In this document: positions 16,521-26,319 of the stretch, one piece after another | Layout of the letters: each line of letters opens with the position of its first letter | Numbering within the stretch: the stretch's first letter is position 1 | Assembly (NCBI GenBank): GCA_035652435.1 | Contig: DASRDU010000083.1 | Coordinates: 34,210 to 98,209 of the forward strand | DNA: 64,000 nt | Reading direction: 5' to 3' | DNA from: DASRDU01 sp035652435 | GTDB taxonomy: Bacteria; Acidobacteriota; Blastocatellia; RBC074 | Position numbers and translations under genes: made by a program | Notes under the pieces: model-generated | What the model was told of the DNA's origin: nothing | Seen by the model: only the letters and a program-made list of their open reading frames with translations | The model's database searches: none

Positions 16521-18683
16521 TCAAATCGAAAATTTGACATCAACGGCTTCGGGCCGCCCGCTGCCAAGCGCGTCCACGATGTGAATCGTCGCGAGCGTCG
16601 TCAGCGCCAGGCTGCGGAAACTGATCGGCATCCCGGCGCTCGTGCGCGCCGCCGCGACGAAGGCTTCGAGTTCCCTGTCAAAGCCCTTGTCCTGTTGCAG
16701 CCGCCTGGTGACTTTGCGTTTGCCATTGCGCCAGACTTCGAGCAGGCGGAAATCATCGAGTACCGCCACGCGCCCGCCGCCGTAAACTTCGACGCGCTCC
16801 TTGGGGAATGCCCTGTCGCCTGTAGAGAAGTAATTGATGTTGCCGGTCGAGCCGTCGCCGAACCTGATGACGATGCTCAGCGTGTCATTCATTCCGCTGC
16901 CCGCGGCGTAAGCGAAGACTTCGACCGGTTCAGCCGAGGTCAGGTATTGCAGGAAGTCGGTGAAGTGGCAGACTTCTCCCACAATGCGCCCGCCGCCCTC
17001 CTCGCCCTGAATCCAGCTCTCTTTCGGAATCGCCCCGGCGTTGACGCGATAAGTGATCGCGAGCGGGCCGGCTCCGGCAAACGCCTGCTTCATCTCAACG
17101 GCCAGCGACGAGAAGCGGCGATTGAAGCCGACCATCACGCGCCCGCCAGTCTGCACGACAGCGTCAACAATCTCATTCAGCCCATCTTCATTGATCGCGA
17201 GCGGCTTTTCGACATAAACAGTTTTGCCCGCGCGCAGCGCCTCGGCGGTCATCCGCGCGTGTGAGTCGTGGCGCGTGGCGATCAGGACTGTGTTCACATT
17301 TTCGTCGGCCAGCAATTCACGGTAATCACTCGTGCAGAAACCGAAGCCGTACTGTTCGCCGATGGCTTTGGCGTTGCGGCCTGTAGCCGTCGCGATGCCC
17401 GCCAGAGTCACACCCGAAATTTTTGCGAGCCGCGGCAGCAGCACGGCCTTCGCAAAATTGCCCGCGCCGATGACACCAAGCCTGACAGTTTTGTCATCGC
17501 CGGATTTAGCGCGCGCTTCGCTGAGTACCACGACCTTCGAGCCGTGCTTCTGCTCCTCCGTTTCCGCGTAGGTCAGCAAAATGCCCAGATAAGGCTGCCG
17601 ATTCTTCCCTGTAATGATGTCATAAGCCTCCCCGGCCCGCGCGATGTCGAAGTGATGTGTGATCAACCTGTCGAGCCTGACCGAGTGCGCGGCAATCAGG
17701 CGCAGGAATTCCTCCATGTTGCGCCGCTCGGTCCAGCGCACGTAACCGATCGGGTAATCAACGCCGCCTTCCTCGTACTGTGCGTCGTAACGGCCCGGCC
17801 CGTAGGAGCGCGACAAGCGCAGTTGCAGTTCCTTCTCGTAATAAACCTTGCGAGGCACGTCCATCCCGACCGCGCCGACCAGCGAAACAATCGCCCGGTC
17901 ACGCGCAATTACCCCGGCGAGTTCAATCGGGTCATTTGAATCAGCCGCCGCCGTGATCACGACCGCATCAGCGCCGTGGCCGCCCGTGAAGTGCGCCATT
18001 GCGCCCTCGACATCATCGCCGCGCAACACTGCCGCGTCGGCCCCATGTTCAAGCGCCAGCTTTGTTTTGTTCGGATCGAGATCAATCCCAATCACGCGGC
18101 AGCCGGCGGCTTTCAGAATCATCACCGTCAGCTGCCCGAGTAGCCCGAGCCCGACGACCGCGACGGCCTCACCCAGCTTCGCTTCAGCCGTCCGCACGCC
18201 CTGGAGCGCAATTGCGCCGAGCGTGATGAAAGCTGCTTCGTCAAAACTGACGCCGTCAGGAATCTTCACCGCCAGATTTTTCGGGACGAAGACCGTCTCC
18301 GCGTGCGAGGCGTAATTCATCCCGGCGCAGGCGACGCGGTCGCCGACGTGAAACTCTTCGGCGCCGCGCCCGACCTCTCTGACTATGCCGGCGCAGCTGT
18401 ACCCGAGCGCGAGCGGCGCATCGAGCCGCGCCATCACCGTGCGAAAGGTGCTGGCGATGCCGTCTTTCTGCACTTTGTTGATCACCTGGCGGACGAGGTC
18501 GGGGCGCTCTCTGGCCTTGCCGACGAGCGATTTCTGCGCCAGATCCACGACCATCTTCTCCGTGCCCGCGCTGATCAGCGAGGCGACGTTGCGCACCAGA
18601 ATGCCGCCGCCCTTGCCGACCGTCTCCGGCACCTCCTCAACCTTGAGGACGCCGGTGCGAAAATTCTGAAGGACCTGTTTCAT
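16521..18683 (-). CDS. Bi-domain oxidoreductase (zinc-type alcohol dehydrogenase fused to Gfo/Idh/MocA)
   Basis: A 720-residue fusion. Residues 1-370 form a medium-chain dehydrogenase/reductase: GYSCAGIVREVG, VGDRVACAGMNYASHAE and the NAD-binding VVGLGLLGQLTVMILKAAGC. Residues 385-720 form a Gfo/Idh/MocA oxidoreductase: RLGVIGAGNFAKAVLLPRL, then the catalytic-type VEKPLAINEDGL. Such fused proteins are recurrent in exopolysaccharide loci beside heparinase-like genes and are thought to oxidise or epimerise a sugar or sugar nucleotide, but I know of no firm biochemical assignment. The gap to the upstream methyltransferase gene is seven bases, so an operon is likely. Confidence 0.9.
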   Translation of the reverse strand: MKQVLQNFRTGVLKVEEVPETVGKGGGILVRNVASLISAGTEKMVVDLAQKSLVGKARERPDLVRQVINKVQKDGIASTFRTVMARLDAPLALGYSCAGIVREVGRGAEEFHVGDRVACAGMNYASHAETVFVPKNLAVKIPDGVSFDEAAFITLGAIALQGVRTAEAKLGEAVAVVGLGLLGQLTVMILKAAGCRVIGIDLDPNKTKLALEHGADAAVLRGDDVEGAMAHFTGGHGADAVVITAAADSNDPIELAGVIARDRAIVSLVGAVGMDVPRKVYYEKELQLRLSRSYGPGRYDAQYEEGGVDYPIGYVRWTERRNMEEFLRLIAAHSVRLDRLITHHFDIARAGEAYDIITGKNRQPYLGILLTYAETEEQKHGSKVVVLSEARAKSGDDKTVRLGVIGAGNFAKAVLLPRLAKISGVTLAGIATATGRNAKAIGEQYGFGFCTSDYRELLADENVNTVLIATRHDSHARMTAEALRAGKTVYVEKPLAINEDGLNEIVDAVVQTGGRVMVGFNRRFSSLAVEMKQAFAGAGPLAITYRVNAGAIPKESWIQGEEGGGRIVGEVCHFTDFLQYLTSAEPVEVFAYAAGSGMNDTLSIVIRFGDGSTGNINYFSTGDRAFPKERVEVYGGGRVAVLDDFRLLEVWRNGKRKVTRRLQQDKGFDRELEAFVAAARTSAGMPISFRSLALTTLATIHIVDALGSGRPEAVDVKFSI

Positions 18684-18690
18684 TTCTGCT

Positions 18691-19524
18691 TTACTTCGTC
18701 GCCTCGATGAAGAGGAACAGGCCGAACCGGTTGCCGGTCATCCTGACGATCCGGCGCGGGTATAAAGACCACGCGGCTCTGTGATACCACTTCTGATACT
18801 TCCGGTCGGGCCTCATCAGCAGCAGATCGCCGTTGCCGAGCTGCGTGCGAATGTCGGCGACGGAAAAGTCGGAGAAAAGCTTTGCGGCCTCGGCGACCGT
18901 GTATGCCTTGGTCCCGGGGCTTTCGAGGTGGTGATAGATCGCCCAGCGCGGGCTCTTCCACGGTCTGAGTTTCGCCAGACAGTGAATGCCCCAGAGCATG
19001 AAGCCCGTCCAGCTCGGCACGTGATAGACCATGATGATCGCGCGCCCGCCGGGCCTGAGTACGCGACGGACTTCGCGGATCGCCTTCTCTGTGTTCGGGG
19101 AATGGTGCAGGACGCCGTATGAGTAGACCAGCTCAAAAGTGTTGTCGGCGAAGGGCAGGTTTTCGGCGTCGGCTGCTCTGACCTCTGCTTCCAGCCCTTC
19201 CAGCGCGAGCCGCTCCCGCGTCAGTCGCACGCCCTGTTCGGTCAGGTCCACGCCGGTCGCCTGCGCGCCGTTGCGCACCCAGTTGATGAAGTCTGTGCCG
19301 GCGCCGACGCCGATTTCGAGCAGTCGCTTCCCGCGCCCGCGCTCGAACCGCGCGAAATCGCGCAGGTAAGGTTCGACCGTGTACCGCTCCCGCTCAAGCT
19401 GATCGAAGAAGGCCTTCCGATCCGCCGCCGGGATCTCGCGGGTGCCGCACGGCTGCGCCTCCCAGTGGGATTTGACGCGCTGCTTCAGCTCCGCGTCTTT
19501 CACTTCAGGTGCTGCTTTGGACAT
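18691..19524 (-). CDS. Class I SAM-dependent methyltransferase
   Basis: The product should transfer a methyl group from S-adenosylmethionine, probably to a sugar of the polysaccharide. Residues 65-190 hold the Rossmann core: RLLEIGVGAGTDFINW (motif I), ADAENLPFADNTFELVYSYG (motifs II-III) and EVRRVLRPGGRAIIMVYH. The likely start is ATG 19524, six bases below the AsnB stop; upstream in-frame codons would overlap that gene. About 277 residues. It lies in a tight run asnB - methyltransferase - bi-domain oxidoreductase, so it probably modifies the product of these enzymes. Confidence 0.88.
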   Translation of the reverse strand: MSKAAPEVKDAELKQRVKSHWEAQPCGTREIPAADRKAFFDQLERERYTVEPYLRDFARFERGRGKRLLEIGVGAGTDFINWVRNGAQATGVDLTEQGVRLTRERLALEGLEAEVRAADAENLPFADNTFELVYSYGVLHHSPNTEKAIREVRRVLRPGGRAIIMVYHVPSWTGFMLWGIHCLAKLRPWKSPRWAIYHHLESPGTKAYTVAEAAKLFSDFSVADIRTQLGNGDLLLMRPDRKYQKWYHRAAWSLYPRRIVRMTGNRFGLFLFIEATK

Positions 19525-19529
19525 ACTCT

Positions 19530-21464
19530 TTACCGGCTGAATGCCGATTGCGCCTGATGAACCATCGGCAGCGTGCGCGTGATGTACTTTCGATACCACG
19601 TGTCGAACATCAGCACCGCGAACAGCTCGTAGGCGTTGTCGCGCCGCCCGCGCCGGTGTTCTTCGCGCAGGCGGGTGATGTAATCGTGATTGAAAATGCC
19701 TTCGCGCTGCACGTAATCGCGCGGCATCCGTTCGTCGAAGTAATGATCCAGCTTCGTCCGCATCCAGGCACCCAGCGGGACGTTGAATCCTTTCTTCGGC
19801 ACATGCCTGTTCTCTTCCGGAATCAGTCCTGCGAAAGCCGCGCGCATGATCGCCTTGCTCTCGCCGCCGCGCAGCTTGAGCGCGAACGGGATGCGGAAGG
19901 CCATCTCCACCACCCGCGGGTCAAGGTAAGGCACGCGCAGTTCGAGCCCGCAGGCCATGCTCATCTTGTCCGAGTACTCCAGCAGGTTGTCGGCCAGAAA
20001 GGTCTCGACGTCGAGATACGAATACCGATTGCCGTCATCCCAGGCGGGCGGGATGCGGTTGAGGTGGGATTGCAGCACGCGGTGTGAAGCGAGCATTCCG
20101 CCGTTCCGGTGCGCGAGCAGTTTCGCCTTGCGTTCTTCGTCGAGGTAATAGACCCACTTCATGTACTGCCGCGCCGGGTCGGAGTCCATCCCGTCGAGCA
20201 GCGCGCGAATCCGGTGCCACCGCCGGTCGGCGAAGCTGTCCTGGACGCGCGAGACCGCCGCGTAAGCGGCGCGCGCGGCAACGTGCGGCACGAAGCGCAG
20301 GTATTTCGCCGCCCGCACGGCCTTGTAGCGCGGGTAGCCGCCGAACAACTCATCCCCGCCTGCGCCCGACAGGGCGACCGTCACCGATTGCCGCGTATAT
20401 TTCGACAGCAGGTAGGTGATGTAGAGCGTCGCGTTGCCAAACGGCTGATCGAAGTACTCGACCAGATCGAGCATCTCTTCGGGCCGCGATAAATCCACGG
20501 GCATTTCGTGATGCTCGGTGCCGAACTTCTCAGCGATGCGCCGGGCTTCCTGGCGCTCGTCGTAATACCCCATCTCCGGCCCGTCGAAGAGGATCGTAAA
20601 AGTTTTGACCGGGCGGGTCGCTCGATCAGCCATCAGGCCGACGATCACATTGGAATCAATGCCGCCCGAGAGGAACGCGCCGAGCGGCACGTCGCTGATC
20701 ATCTGCTTCGCGACGGCATCGGCCATCAGCGAACCTAACTCGGCCCGCAACTGAGCTTCGCCTGCTTTCCCGCCTTTCGCGCCCCACTGCGCCACATCCC
20801 AGTAGCGTTCGAGTTTTACGATGCGGCGCGCCTTCAGGTCGTATTCCAGCCAGTGCGCGGGCGGGAGCTGATGAATCCCGCGGAAGATCGTGTCCGGCTC
20901 GGGGATGTAGAGGTAGGTGAAGAAGTCATGAACGCCCTGCCAGTTGACTTCGGGTGTGTAAGCTTCGGAAGCGAGAATCGCCTTGATCTCTGAAGCGAAG
21001 ATCAGTTTGCCGTTCACTTCGGCGTAATAAAGCGGCTTGATGCCGAAGTGGTCGCGGACGAGATACAAGCGTTCGCGCCGCGCGTCATAAAGGGCAAAGG
21101 CGAAAATACCGTTCAGCGCGCCGAAGGCGTCAGTCCCGCGCTCTTCGTAAAGGTGCAGGATGACTTCCGTGTCGCTCTCCGAGGCGAAGCGATGACGCCC
21201 CGGGTCAAGGGTCTCTTTCAACTCCCGGTAGTTATAAATCTCCCCGTTGAAGCTGATCCAGATGCTCGCGTCTTCATTCGCCATCGGCTGATGGCCACGC
21301 GGCGAAAGGTCAATGATTGAGAGGCGACGGTGGCCGAGCGCAAGCGCAGATTCGGGGAAATTACGCACGCCGTCATCATCCGGCCCGCGATGAGCGACGG
21401 TCTCCGTCATCCGTCCGATGACATCGTGATCGGTGTGACCGACTATGCCGCAGATTCCACACAT
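19530..21464 (-). CDS. asnB: Asparagine synthase (glutamine-hydrolysing)-type amidotransferase
   Basis: A 644-residue two-domain enzyme. Residues 1-200 are the class II glutaminase domain, with catalytic Cys2 in MCGICGIVG and the NGEIYNYREL motif. Residues 230-600 are the ATP-pyrophosphatase synthetase domain, with the SGGIDSNVIVGL P-loop. It could make asparagine, but homologues embedded in exopolysaccharide loci are usually thought to amidate uronic acids or other carboxyl groups of the polymer. The flanking glycosyltransferases, methyltransferase and oxidoreductase favour that second role, by inference. The gap to the next gene is only five bases. Confidence 0.92.
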   Translation of the reverse strand: MCGICGIVGHTDHDVIGRMTETVAHRGPDDDGVRNFPESALALGHRRLSIIDLSPRGHQPMANEDASIWISFNGEIYNYRELKETLDPGRHRFASESDTEVILHLYEERGTDAFGALNGIFAFALYDARRERLYLVRDHFGIKPLYYAEVNGKLIFASEIKAILASEAYTPEVNWQGVHDFFTYLYIPEPDTIFRGIHQLPPAHWLEYDLKARRIVKLERYWDVAQWGAKGGKAGEAQLRAELGSLMADAVAKQMISDVPLGAFLSGGIDSNVIVGLMADRATRPVKTFTILFDGPEMGYYDERQEARRIAEKFGTEHHEMPVDLSRPEEMLDLVEYFDQPFGNATLYITYLLSKYTRQSVTVALSGAGGDELFGGYPRYKAVRAAKYLRFVPHVAARAAYAAVSRVQDSFADRRWHRIRALLDGMDSDPARQYMKWVYYLDEERKAKLLAHRNGGMLASHRVLQSHLNRIPPAWDDGNRYSYLDVETFLADNLLEYSDKMSMACGLELRVPYLDPRVVEMAFRIPFALKLRGGESKAIMRAAFAGLIPEENRHVPKKGFNVPLGAWMRTKLDHYFDERMPRDYVQREGIFNHDYITRLREEHRRGRRDNAYELFAVLMFDTWYRKYITRTLPMVHQAQSAFSR

Positions 21465-21482
21465 ATAAAGCGATGACCTTCT

Positions 21483-22772
21483 TCAACCAACCTGCTGCGT
21501 CTCCGGAGCTGGCGAAGTTTCACCTGCTATCGCCGAACGAAGATGACGGCTGACGATGTGCCGATAAAAACTCTCCGCCTGCCGCATAACAGTGCCGTGT
21601 TCTGCGCGTTCCTTGATGAGTTGCAGATTATGCTCCCGCGCGCGTTCCCGCAACGCGTGGTCGCGCAGGGCTTGGATAACCGACGCGGCAATCGCCTCCG
21701 GGTCAGTGGGATCAAACAGCAGGCCGTTCACGCCGTCCGTGATCCACTCCCTGACCGAATTAATGTCCCCGGCGGCGGGAAAGCACCCGCAGGCCATGGC
21801 TTCGAGCAGCGTGTTCGGCGTCCCGTCGTGCAGGCTCGGCGAGACGGTGACCTGTGAGAGGCGAAAGAGCCTGGCCATCTGCTCACGCGGCACGACCGGC
21901 AGCAGGCGCACCTGTGACTGAATGCCGTACTGCCCGGCCCAGGCCACCACCATCGGGTGATCCTTCATCGCGATGTTGATAAAGACTGCCTCGGGGAATT
22001 CCCGCAGCACGAGAGGGATTGCCTGAAAGAAGGCGTCGTTCCGCACGTACCGGCGCAACCCACGCGGGTTGATCACTATGGGCGCACCCATCGGGACATT
22101 CAGTTCCTGGCGCAGGTCTTCATCCGGCGCGCCGCAATAAAACACCGACTGCTGAATCCCGCCGGCCCCCGGTAGCACGGCGCTCGGCTTATCAGCCTGG
22201 AACCCCCAGTCGCGCACCGCCAGTTCCAGATCGCGCCGGCAATCGCAATGGAGCGCCGACGCGCGCGCCATCGCCCGCCTGGTGTGCCGCGCCAGCAGCG
22301 CATTCTGTCTGGCGATCAGCGTGAAGTCGTTGCCCCAGACCGAAATCAGTAGCGGGCAGTCGTCAGGCGTCGCGATCCCCGCGAGCATGCCTTCATACGG
22401 AATTCGCATCGCGTGAACCAGATCGGGAGAGATCGCCGTCATCAGTTCCCGCGCCCGCCCGACGTGCCGGTAAAGTTCGAGCGGGGCAAGCCAGTCGTGC
22501 GCCTTCCTGAGCGGCCTTGCGAGCGGGACGTCCTTGATGCGGGCCAGGAGTGGCGAAAGTCGTGAGCGCGGCGGCGCGGCGGCCTCGCCCTTCGCTTCGC
22601 GGTAAAACCCGGCGAACGCGATTGGCAACTGATGCACTGTCGCTCCGGGGAAGGAATCGGGTGGACACGGGTATGACGAGATCACGTGAACCTCATCACC
22701 GGCCCGGATGAAATGACCGATCCAGTTTCGGGCAATCGGGCTGCGGGCGTCGGCGATGAAGCAGAGTTTCAT
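21483..22772 (-). CDS. Glycosyltransferase family 4
   Basis: A GT-B glycosyltransferase of about 429 residues that should add one sugar to the growing repeat unit. The start is taken as ATG 22772 (MKLCFIADARSPIARNWIGH), because the upstream in-frame sequence overlaps the next gene and is not family-like. The C-terminal Rossmann domain has DGTPNTLLEAMACGCFPAAG, the donor-binding EX7E-type region. It sits between asnB and another GT4 gene, all on the minus strand, with gaps of about 11-18 bases. The donor and linkage are not predictable. Confidence 0.88.
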   Translation of the reverse strand: MKLCFIADARSPIARNWIGHFIRAGDEVHVISSYPCPPDSFPGATVHQLPIAFAGFYREAKGEAAAPPRSRLSPLLARIKDVPLARPLRKAHDWLAPLELYRHVGRARELMTAISPDLVHAMRIPYEGMLAGIATPDDCPLLISVWGNDFTLIARQNALLARHTRRAMARASALHCDCRRDLELAVRDWGFQADKPSAVLPGAGGIQQSVFYCGAPDEDLRQELNVPMGAPIVINPRGLRRYVRNDAFFQAIPLVLREFPEAVFINIAMKDHPMVVAWAGQYGIQSQVRLLPVVPREQMARLFRLSQVTVSPSLHDGTPNTLLEAMACGCFPAAGDINSVREWITDGVNGLLFDPTDPEAIAASVIQALRDHALRERAREHNLQLIKERAEHGTVMRQAESFYRHIVSRHLRSAIAGETSPAPETQQVG

Positions 22773-22783
22773 TGGGCTTTGAG

Positions 22784-23902
22784 TTACAGCCATGGCGGCA
22801 CAGGGCGCATCTGCCGCAGGCCGGCCACATGATGCAGACACTCGATCAGGTAAGGTGCGACGGTTTCGGTCGCGATCCTGCTGCCAGTCTCGCGCGCCGC
22901 CGCACGCATGCTTTCACGGCCCGGAGGCTGGCGCATAAAGTCTTCCAGACAGCCCCGCAGTTCGTCCGCATTCTCGCTGCGAAAGATGTAGCCATTCACC
23001 CCATGGCGCACGAGGTCACTGGCGCCGCAGCGATCGGAGACCAGTACCGGCACGCCCACGGAGAAGGCTTCGTTCACAACCACACCCCAGCCGTCCCAGC
23101 GCGAGGGCAGCGCGAGCAGATCGGCTCCGGCGATGCGCGCCCGAACCTGATCTGACGGGATCACTCCCGCAAAAGTCAGTCGGTCACTGATTCCGGCCGC
23201 CGCCGCCTGAGCTTCAAGTGTCGTGCGTTCCGGCCCGTCACCCACGAGCGTCAGATGCCAGTCCACATTCCGGCCCCGCAGCCGCGCCAGGGCGTCGAGC
23301 AGCACGTCCACGCCTTTGCGCCGAATGAACTGACCGACATAAATGATCTCAGCCCGGCTCCGGCCCGCGCACGACGTCACGGCCGGCGCACTGCGCCCCG
23401 ACTGGAAGTATCCGAAGCGGTGAACCGTGTCCGGGTTGAACCCCAGACCGGTAAAGAATTCAGCGGCGAAATGTGAAATGGCCAGACCGCCCGCCGCGCC
23501 CGCTGCAATCCACTGCCCGAATAACCTGCGCAGAAATCGTCGGCCGAACGAACGGCGATCTGACTCATCCGGCGACTCCGAGTAAATGACGTAATCGGCC
23601 CGGGACAATTTCAGCATGCTCAGGGCGGCAGCAAACTCCGGATAGGCCCAGATGCCGCAGACGACGTGCAGCCGGTCACGCTGCGCCCAGGCGAGCCGCA
23701 ACGCCTCCAGGATTCCGGCCCGCGCGTCAAGCATGTGGTGCCGGTAAGGCATCGCCCCCTTCCGCCATCCAAGGTTGAGCCTGTCCACTGCCATGTCTCC
23801 GGCAAAAACCACCTGTAAATCCACCTCCTCCGACGCCGCCAGGTCGGTGAAGAGGTCGTCCTGATAAGGGGACGGCTGATTCATCCAGATCGTCAGTTTC
23901 AT
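22784..23902 (-). CDS. Glycosyltransferase family 4
   Basis: A 372-residue GT-B enzyme. The N-terminus KLTIWMNQPSPYQDDLFTDL is the acceptor-domain start. The linker and C-terminal domain have EIIYVGQFIRRKGVDVLLDA and LPSRWDGWGVVVNEAFSVGV with its EX7E motif. It should use a nucleotide sugar to extend the lipid-linked oligosaccharide. The gene lies 11 bases upstream of the next GT4 gene and 17 bases below the methyltransferase gene. It is distinct in sequence from its neighbours, so each probably makes a different linkage. Confidence 0.88.
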   Translation of the reverse strand: MKLTIWMNQPSPYQDDLFTDLAASEEVDLQVVFAGDMAVDRLNLGWRKGAMPYRHHMLDARAGILEALRLAWAQRDRLHVVCGIWAYPEFAAALSMLKLSRADYVIYSESPDESDRRSFGRRFLRRLFGQWIAAGAAGGLAISHFAAEFFTGLGFNPDTVHRFGYFQSGRSAPAVTSCAGRSRAEIIYVGQFIRRKGVDVLLDALARLRGRNVDWHLTLVGDGPERTTLEAQAAAAGISDRLTFAGVIPSDQVRARIAGADLLALPSRWDGWGVVVNEAFSVGVPVLVSDRCGASDLVRHGVNGYIFRSENADELRGCLEDFMRQPPGRESMRAAARETGSRIATETVAPYLIECLHHVAGLRQMRPVPPWL

Positions 23903-23919
23903 CCTGCAGGCGGGGAGAA

Positions 23920-24729
23920 CTAATGGCCCGGCATCACCCTTCCCTGAACAGCCCGTGCGTCAGAAGCCCGCCGGCAGAGGACGGCATAATGAGCATAGTA
24001 CAGCCGGGCCCACAAAGGTCGCGTCGCCAGCGGCAGGTAACGCCCGGTCAACAGAGTTTGTAAATATTTCAACCTCCCGGCACCGTTCTTTGTACAAACG
24101 AACCTGAGGTCGTCCCGCCCCTGAACCGGCACATATGTTCTCCTCCCCAGAATTTCCAGCCCGGAGCCGGTGACCAGCTGATCGAAGGAAGCGGCGGTGT
24201 AGAACTGGACGTGCCCGGCCAGGTTTTGTGTCCTGTCCCTGAGCAGTGATTTCACCCGGCTGAAGAACAGATCTTCCAGCGGAACCTCAAGCACGAGCCA
24301 GGAGAAGTTTATCCTCTGCACTGAACGGAGAAATGCCCCGGGATCTTCCAGATGCTCCAGCACATGACTCAGGATCACCACGTCGTAGCTCTCCGCCGGG
24401 GCAAAATCGTCGCTGGTAATATCCGCCGCGAGGGATTGAATGCCCGGCGAATGGCTGCTGAGGTAGCTGATCGCCTCCGGCGAGTAATCCACCGCCGAGT
24501 AACGTTGTGCGTAATCGCGGCGCTGGCATTCAGTGATGAGCGCGCCGGTCCCGCAGCCCAGTTCGAGCAGGCTCTCCGGACGGATGTTTCTTTCCCTGAG
24601 GAAGAAGCCAATTGAGTCGGCTTTCCCGGCGGCGCCCGCCCTGAGCCACTCGGCTTCGGCCTCCAGCGTCTGCTGGTAAATTGACCGGTAGTGATCCCGG
24701 CCGGTCATTCCTGCGTCTTTGGTTTTCAT
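23920..24729 (-). CDS. Class I SAM-dependent methyltransferase
   Basis: About 269 residues. The core has SLLELGCGTGALITEC (SAM motif I), SAVDYSPEAISYLS and DVVILSHVLEHLEDPGAFLR, typical of methyltransferase_23-type proteins. The C-terminal 70 residues carry a basic, weakly hydrophobic tail that may touch the membrane. The start is ATG 24729; a GTG one codon upstream is also possible. It is placed among glycosyltransferases, so sugar O-methylation is the likely task. Substrate unknown. Confidence 0.87.
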   Translation of the reverse strand: MKTKDAGMTGRDHYRSIYQQTLEAEAEWLRAGAAGKADSIGFFLRERNIRPESLLELGCGTGALITECQRRDYAQRYSAVDYSPEAISYLSSHSPGIQSLAADITSDDFAPAESYDVVILSHVLEHLEDPGAFLRSVQRINFSWLVLEVPLEDLFFSRVKSLLRDRTQNLAGHVQFYTAASFDQLVTGSGLEILGRRTYVPVQGRDDLRFVCTKNGAGRLKYLQTLLTGRYLPLATRPLWARLYYAHYAVLCRRASDARAVQGRVMPGH

Positions 24730-24773
24730 CACTCTTCCCTGATTTATCCCGCCAGTCCCGGAGGCGGATCAGA

Positions 24774-24811
24774 CTGAGGAGCCACTTTCTTATACGGCAC
24801 AATCTCCTCAG
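24774..24811 (-). terminator. Possible stem-loop after a GT4 gene
   Basis: CTGAGGAG at 24774-24781 is the perfect inverse of CTCCTCAG at 24804-24811, separated by 22 bases. The upper arm overlaps the stop codon of the gene ending at 24808. There is no T-run, and the 8-base arms may be chance, so this is only a candidate mRNA structure. Confidence 0.25.
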
Positions 24812-26091
24812 ACCCGAAGGCGATCAGGCAGATTTTCATTGAGCGACCAGGCTGTGACTGTATTCGGGTTTCCCGGTTCCAGAGCCGTCACCAGTCTTTC
24901 GGCATAAGCATCCAGACTGACCTCGCGGGCGCGCTTCATGGCATTTTCGGAAAACGTCCGCAGCAGATCGGGGCTTGCGGCCAGAGCTTCCATCGCCTCG
25001 ACAATTGACTCCCAGTCACGCAGCGGGACGATCAGACCGTCCTCCCCGTGGCGGACGACGCTGCCTGTGTTGTGGGTGCAAATGACCGGCAGCCCGCAGG
25101 CCAGCGCCTCATAAGTGACTGTGGCCGAACCTTCACACAGCGAAGGCAGGAGGAAGACGTCGGCCCAGTCAAAATGGGTGAGGATCTCGCGCCTCGGGAT
25201 CGCCCCGATCAGTTCCACCTCCTGCCTGAGCTGCGCCGCCGCCCGGGGCAGGATGTTGATCTGCCCGACCATCCGAAATTCGGCTTTCCCTTTCAATCTT
25301 CGCGCCGCCTCCCGGACGTAAGGGGAGCCTTTCCGTAATCCGACTTCACCCACCGTCAGGACTCTGAGCTTCCCCTCCGGGCGGCGCCTTTCCCTGGCGC
25401 GGAAGTTTCCGCTGACTCCGTAGGGGACGACCCGACAACGGTCCACGGGGCCGCCGCACGAAGCAATGCCGTCGGCGACAAACTGAGATCCGCACAGGAT
25501 GAGGTCGGCCTCGTCCCATTCCGCGCGTTCGCGCGCCGCCAGTTCCGCTGACAAATCATCATTCGCAACTTTCAACTGCCAGTCCGGATGCCGCGCCTGC
25601 TCCTCGCCCATCAGCATCTTCTCCACCGCCTGCGGCGCAATCGTCTGTTCCATGACTGTCTTCAACCCGCGCGCCCGCGCGTGCCTCAACAATTCCAGGC
25701 CGGCGGTATTAAAGGTGTAGACGCCGGCGGCATCCCCCAGACCGGCGCGAATAATCAGGTCGCAGAAAGTTTCACCGGACCACAGGAAGGCGGCCAGCTG
25801 CTCGCGACTCGTGCGCGCCCGGCGGACTCGCAAAGCATACTCCACGCCGAAGGCCGTGAAGGCGGTAATCCTGTCCCCAGGAATCCGGCCCGGCACCCTG
25901 CCGACCATTCGCCTGACGGCGTTGGGCAGGAGGACATTCGGGAGCAGAGACGTGAGCCGGGGCCAGCCCTTCACGGCGCAAAGATCAGTGAAGAAGTGAG
26001 CCAGCAGACCTCTCGCATGCAGGATCTGCGGCACAGCGTAATGCATCCTGGCGCCCAGCTGTGCAACGACCATTGCTTCAGACAAAGCCAC
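24808..26091 (-). CDS. Glycosyltransferase family 4
   Basis: A 427-residue GT-B glycosyltransferase. Features are AQLGARMHYAVPQILHARG at the N-terminus, the inter-domain RVLTVGEVGLRKGSPYVREA and the donor site LPSLCEGSATVTYEALACGL with a TNTG-like loop after it. The start is GTG 26091, or alternatively ATG 26073 six codons in; neither has a strong ribosome-binding site. It is followed upstream by a 228-base gap to the polymerase gene, the largest gap within this part of the locus. Confidence 0.87.
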   Translation of the reverse strand: MALSEAMVVAQLGARMHYAVPQILHARGLLAHFFTDLCAVKGWPRLTSLLPNVLLPNAVRRMVGRVPGRIPGDRITAFTAFGVEYALRVRRARTSREQLAAFLWSGETFCDLIIRAGLGDAAGVYTFNTAGLELLRHARARGLKTVMEQTIAPQAVEKMLMGEEQARHPDWQLKVANDDLSAELAARERAEWDEADLILCGSQFVADGIASCGGPVDRCRVVPYGVSGNFRARERRRPEGKLRVLTVGEVGLRKGSPYVREAARRLKGKAEFRMVGQINILPRAAAQLRQEVELIGAIPRREILTHFDWADVFLLPSLCEGSATVTYEALACGLPVICTHNTGSVVRHGEDGLIVPLRDWESIVEAMEALAASPDLLRTFSENAMKRAREVSLDAYAERLVTALEPGNPNTVTAWSLNENLPDRLRV

Positions 26092-26319
26092 GTGTCAACT
26101 CCCCCGGCCAGAATCAGCGAACGGACTGGAACGACATTTCGTCCGCCTCAGCCACCCGGCGAGAGCCGGCGCGGTACGGCTTGGCGTTGACCGCTGACCT
26201 GCCTCAGACGTTTGAGTAAATAAGTCCCTGCCGCTTTCATCACGATCTTCTCTCCGGTCTGCTCACGGCGGCGCGCAGTCTGTCTCGCCGTCAGACCGTC
26301 AGTTTCAGCATCTCTAAAG

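Noticed and set aside
26092..26319. Possible tRNA or small RNA in the 228-base gap
   Set aside because: No cloverleaf arms, CCA end or strong hairpin with a T-run could be traced by eye.
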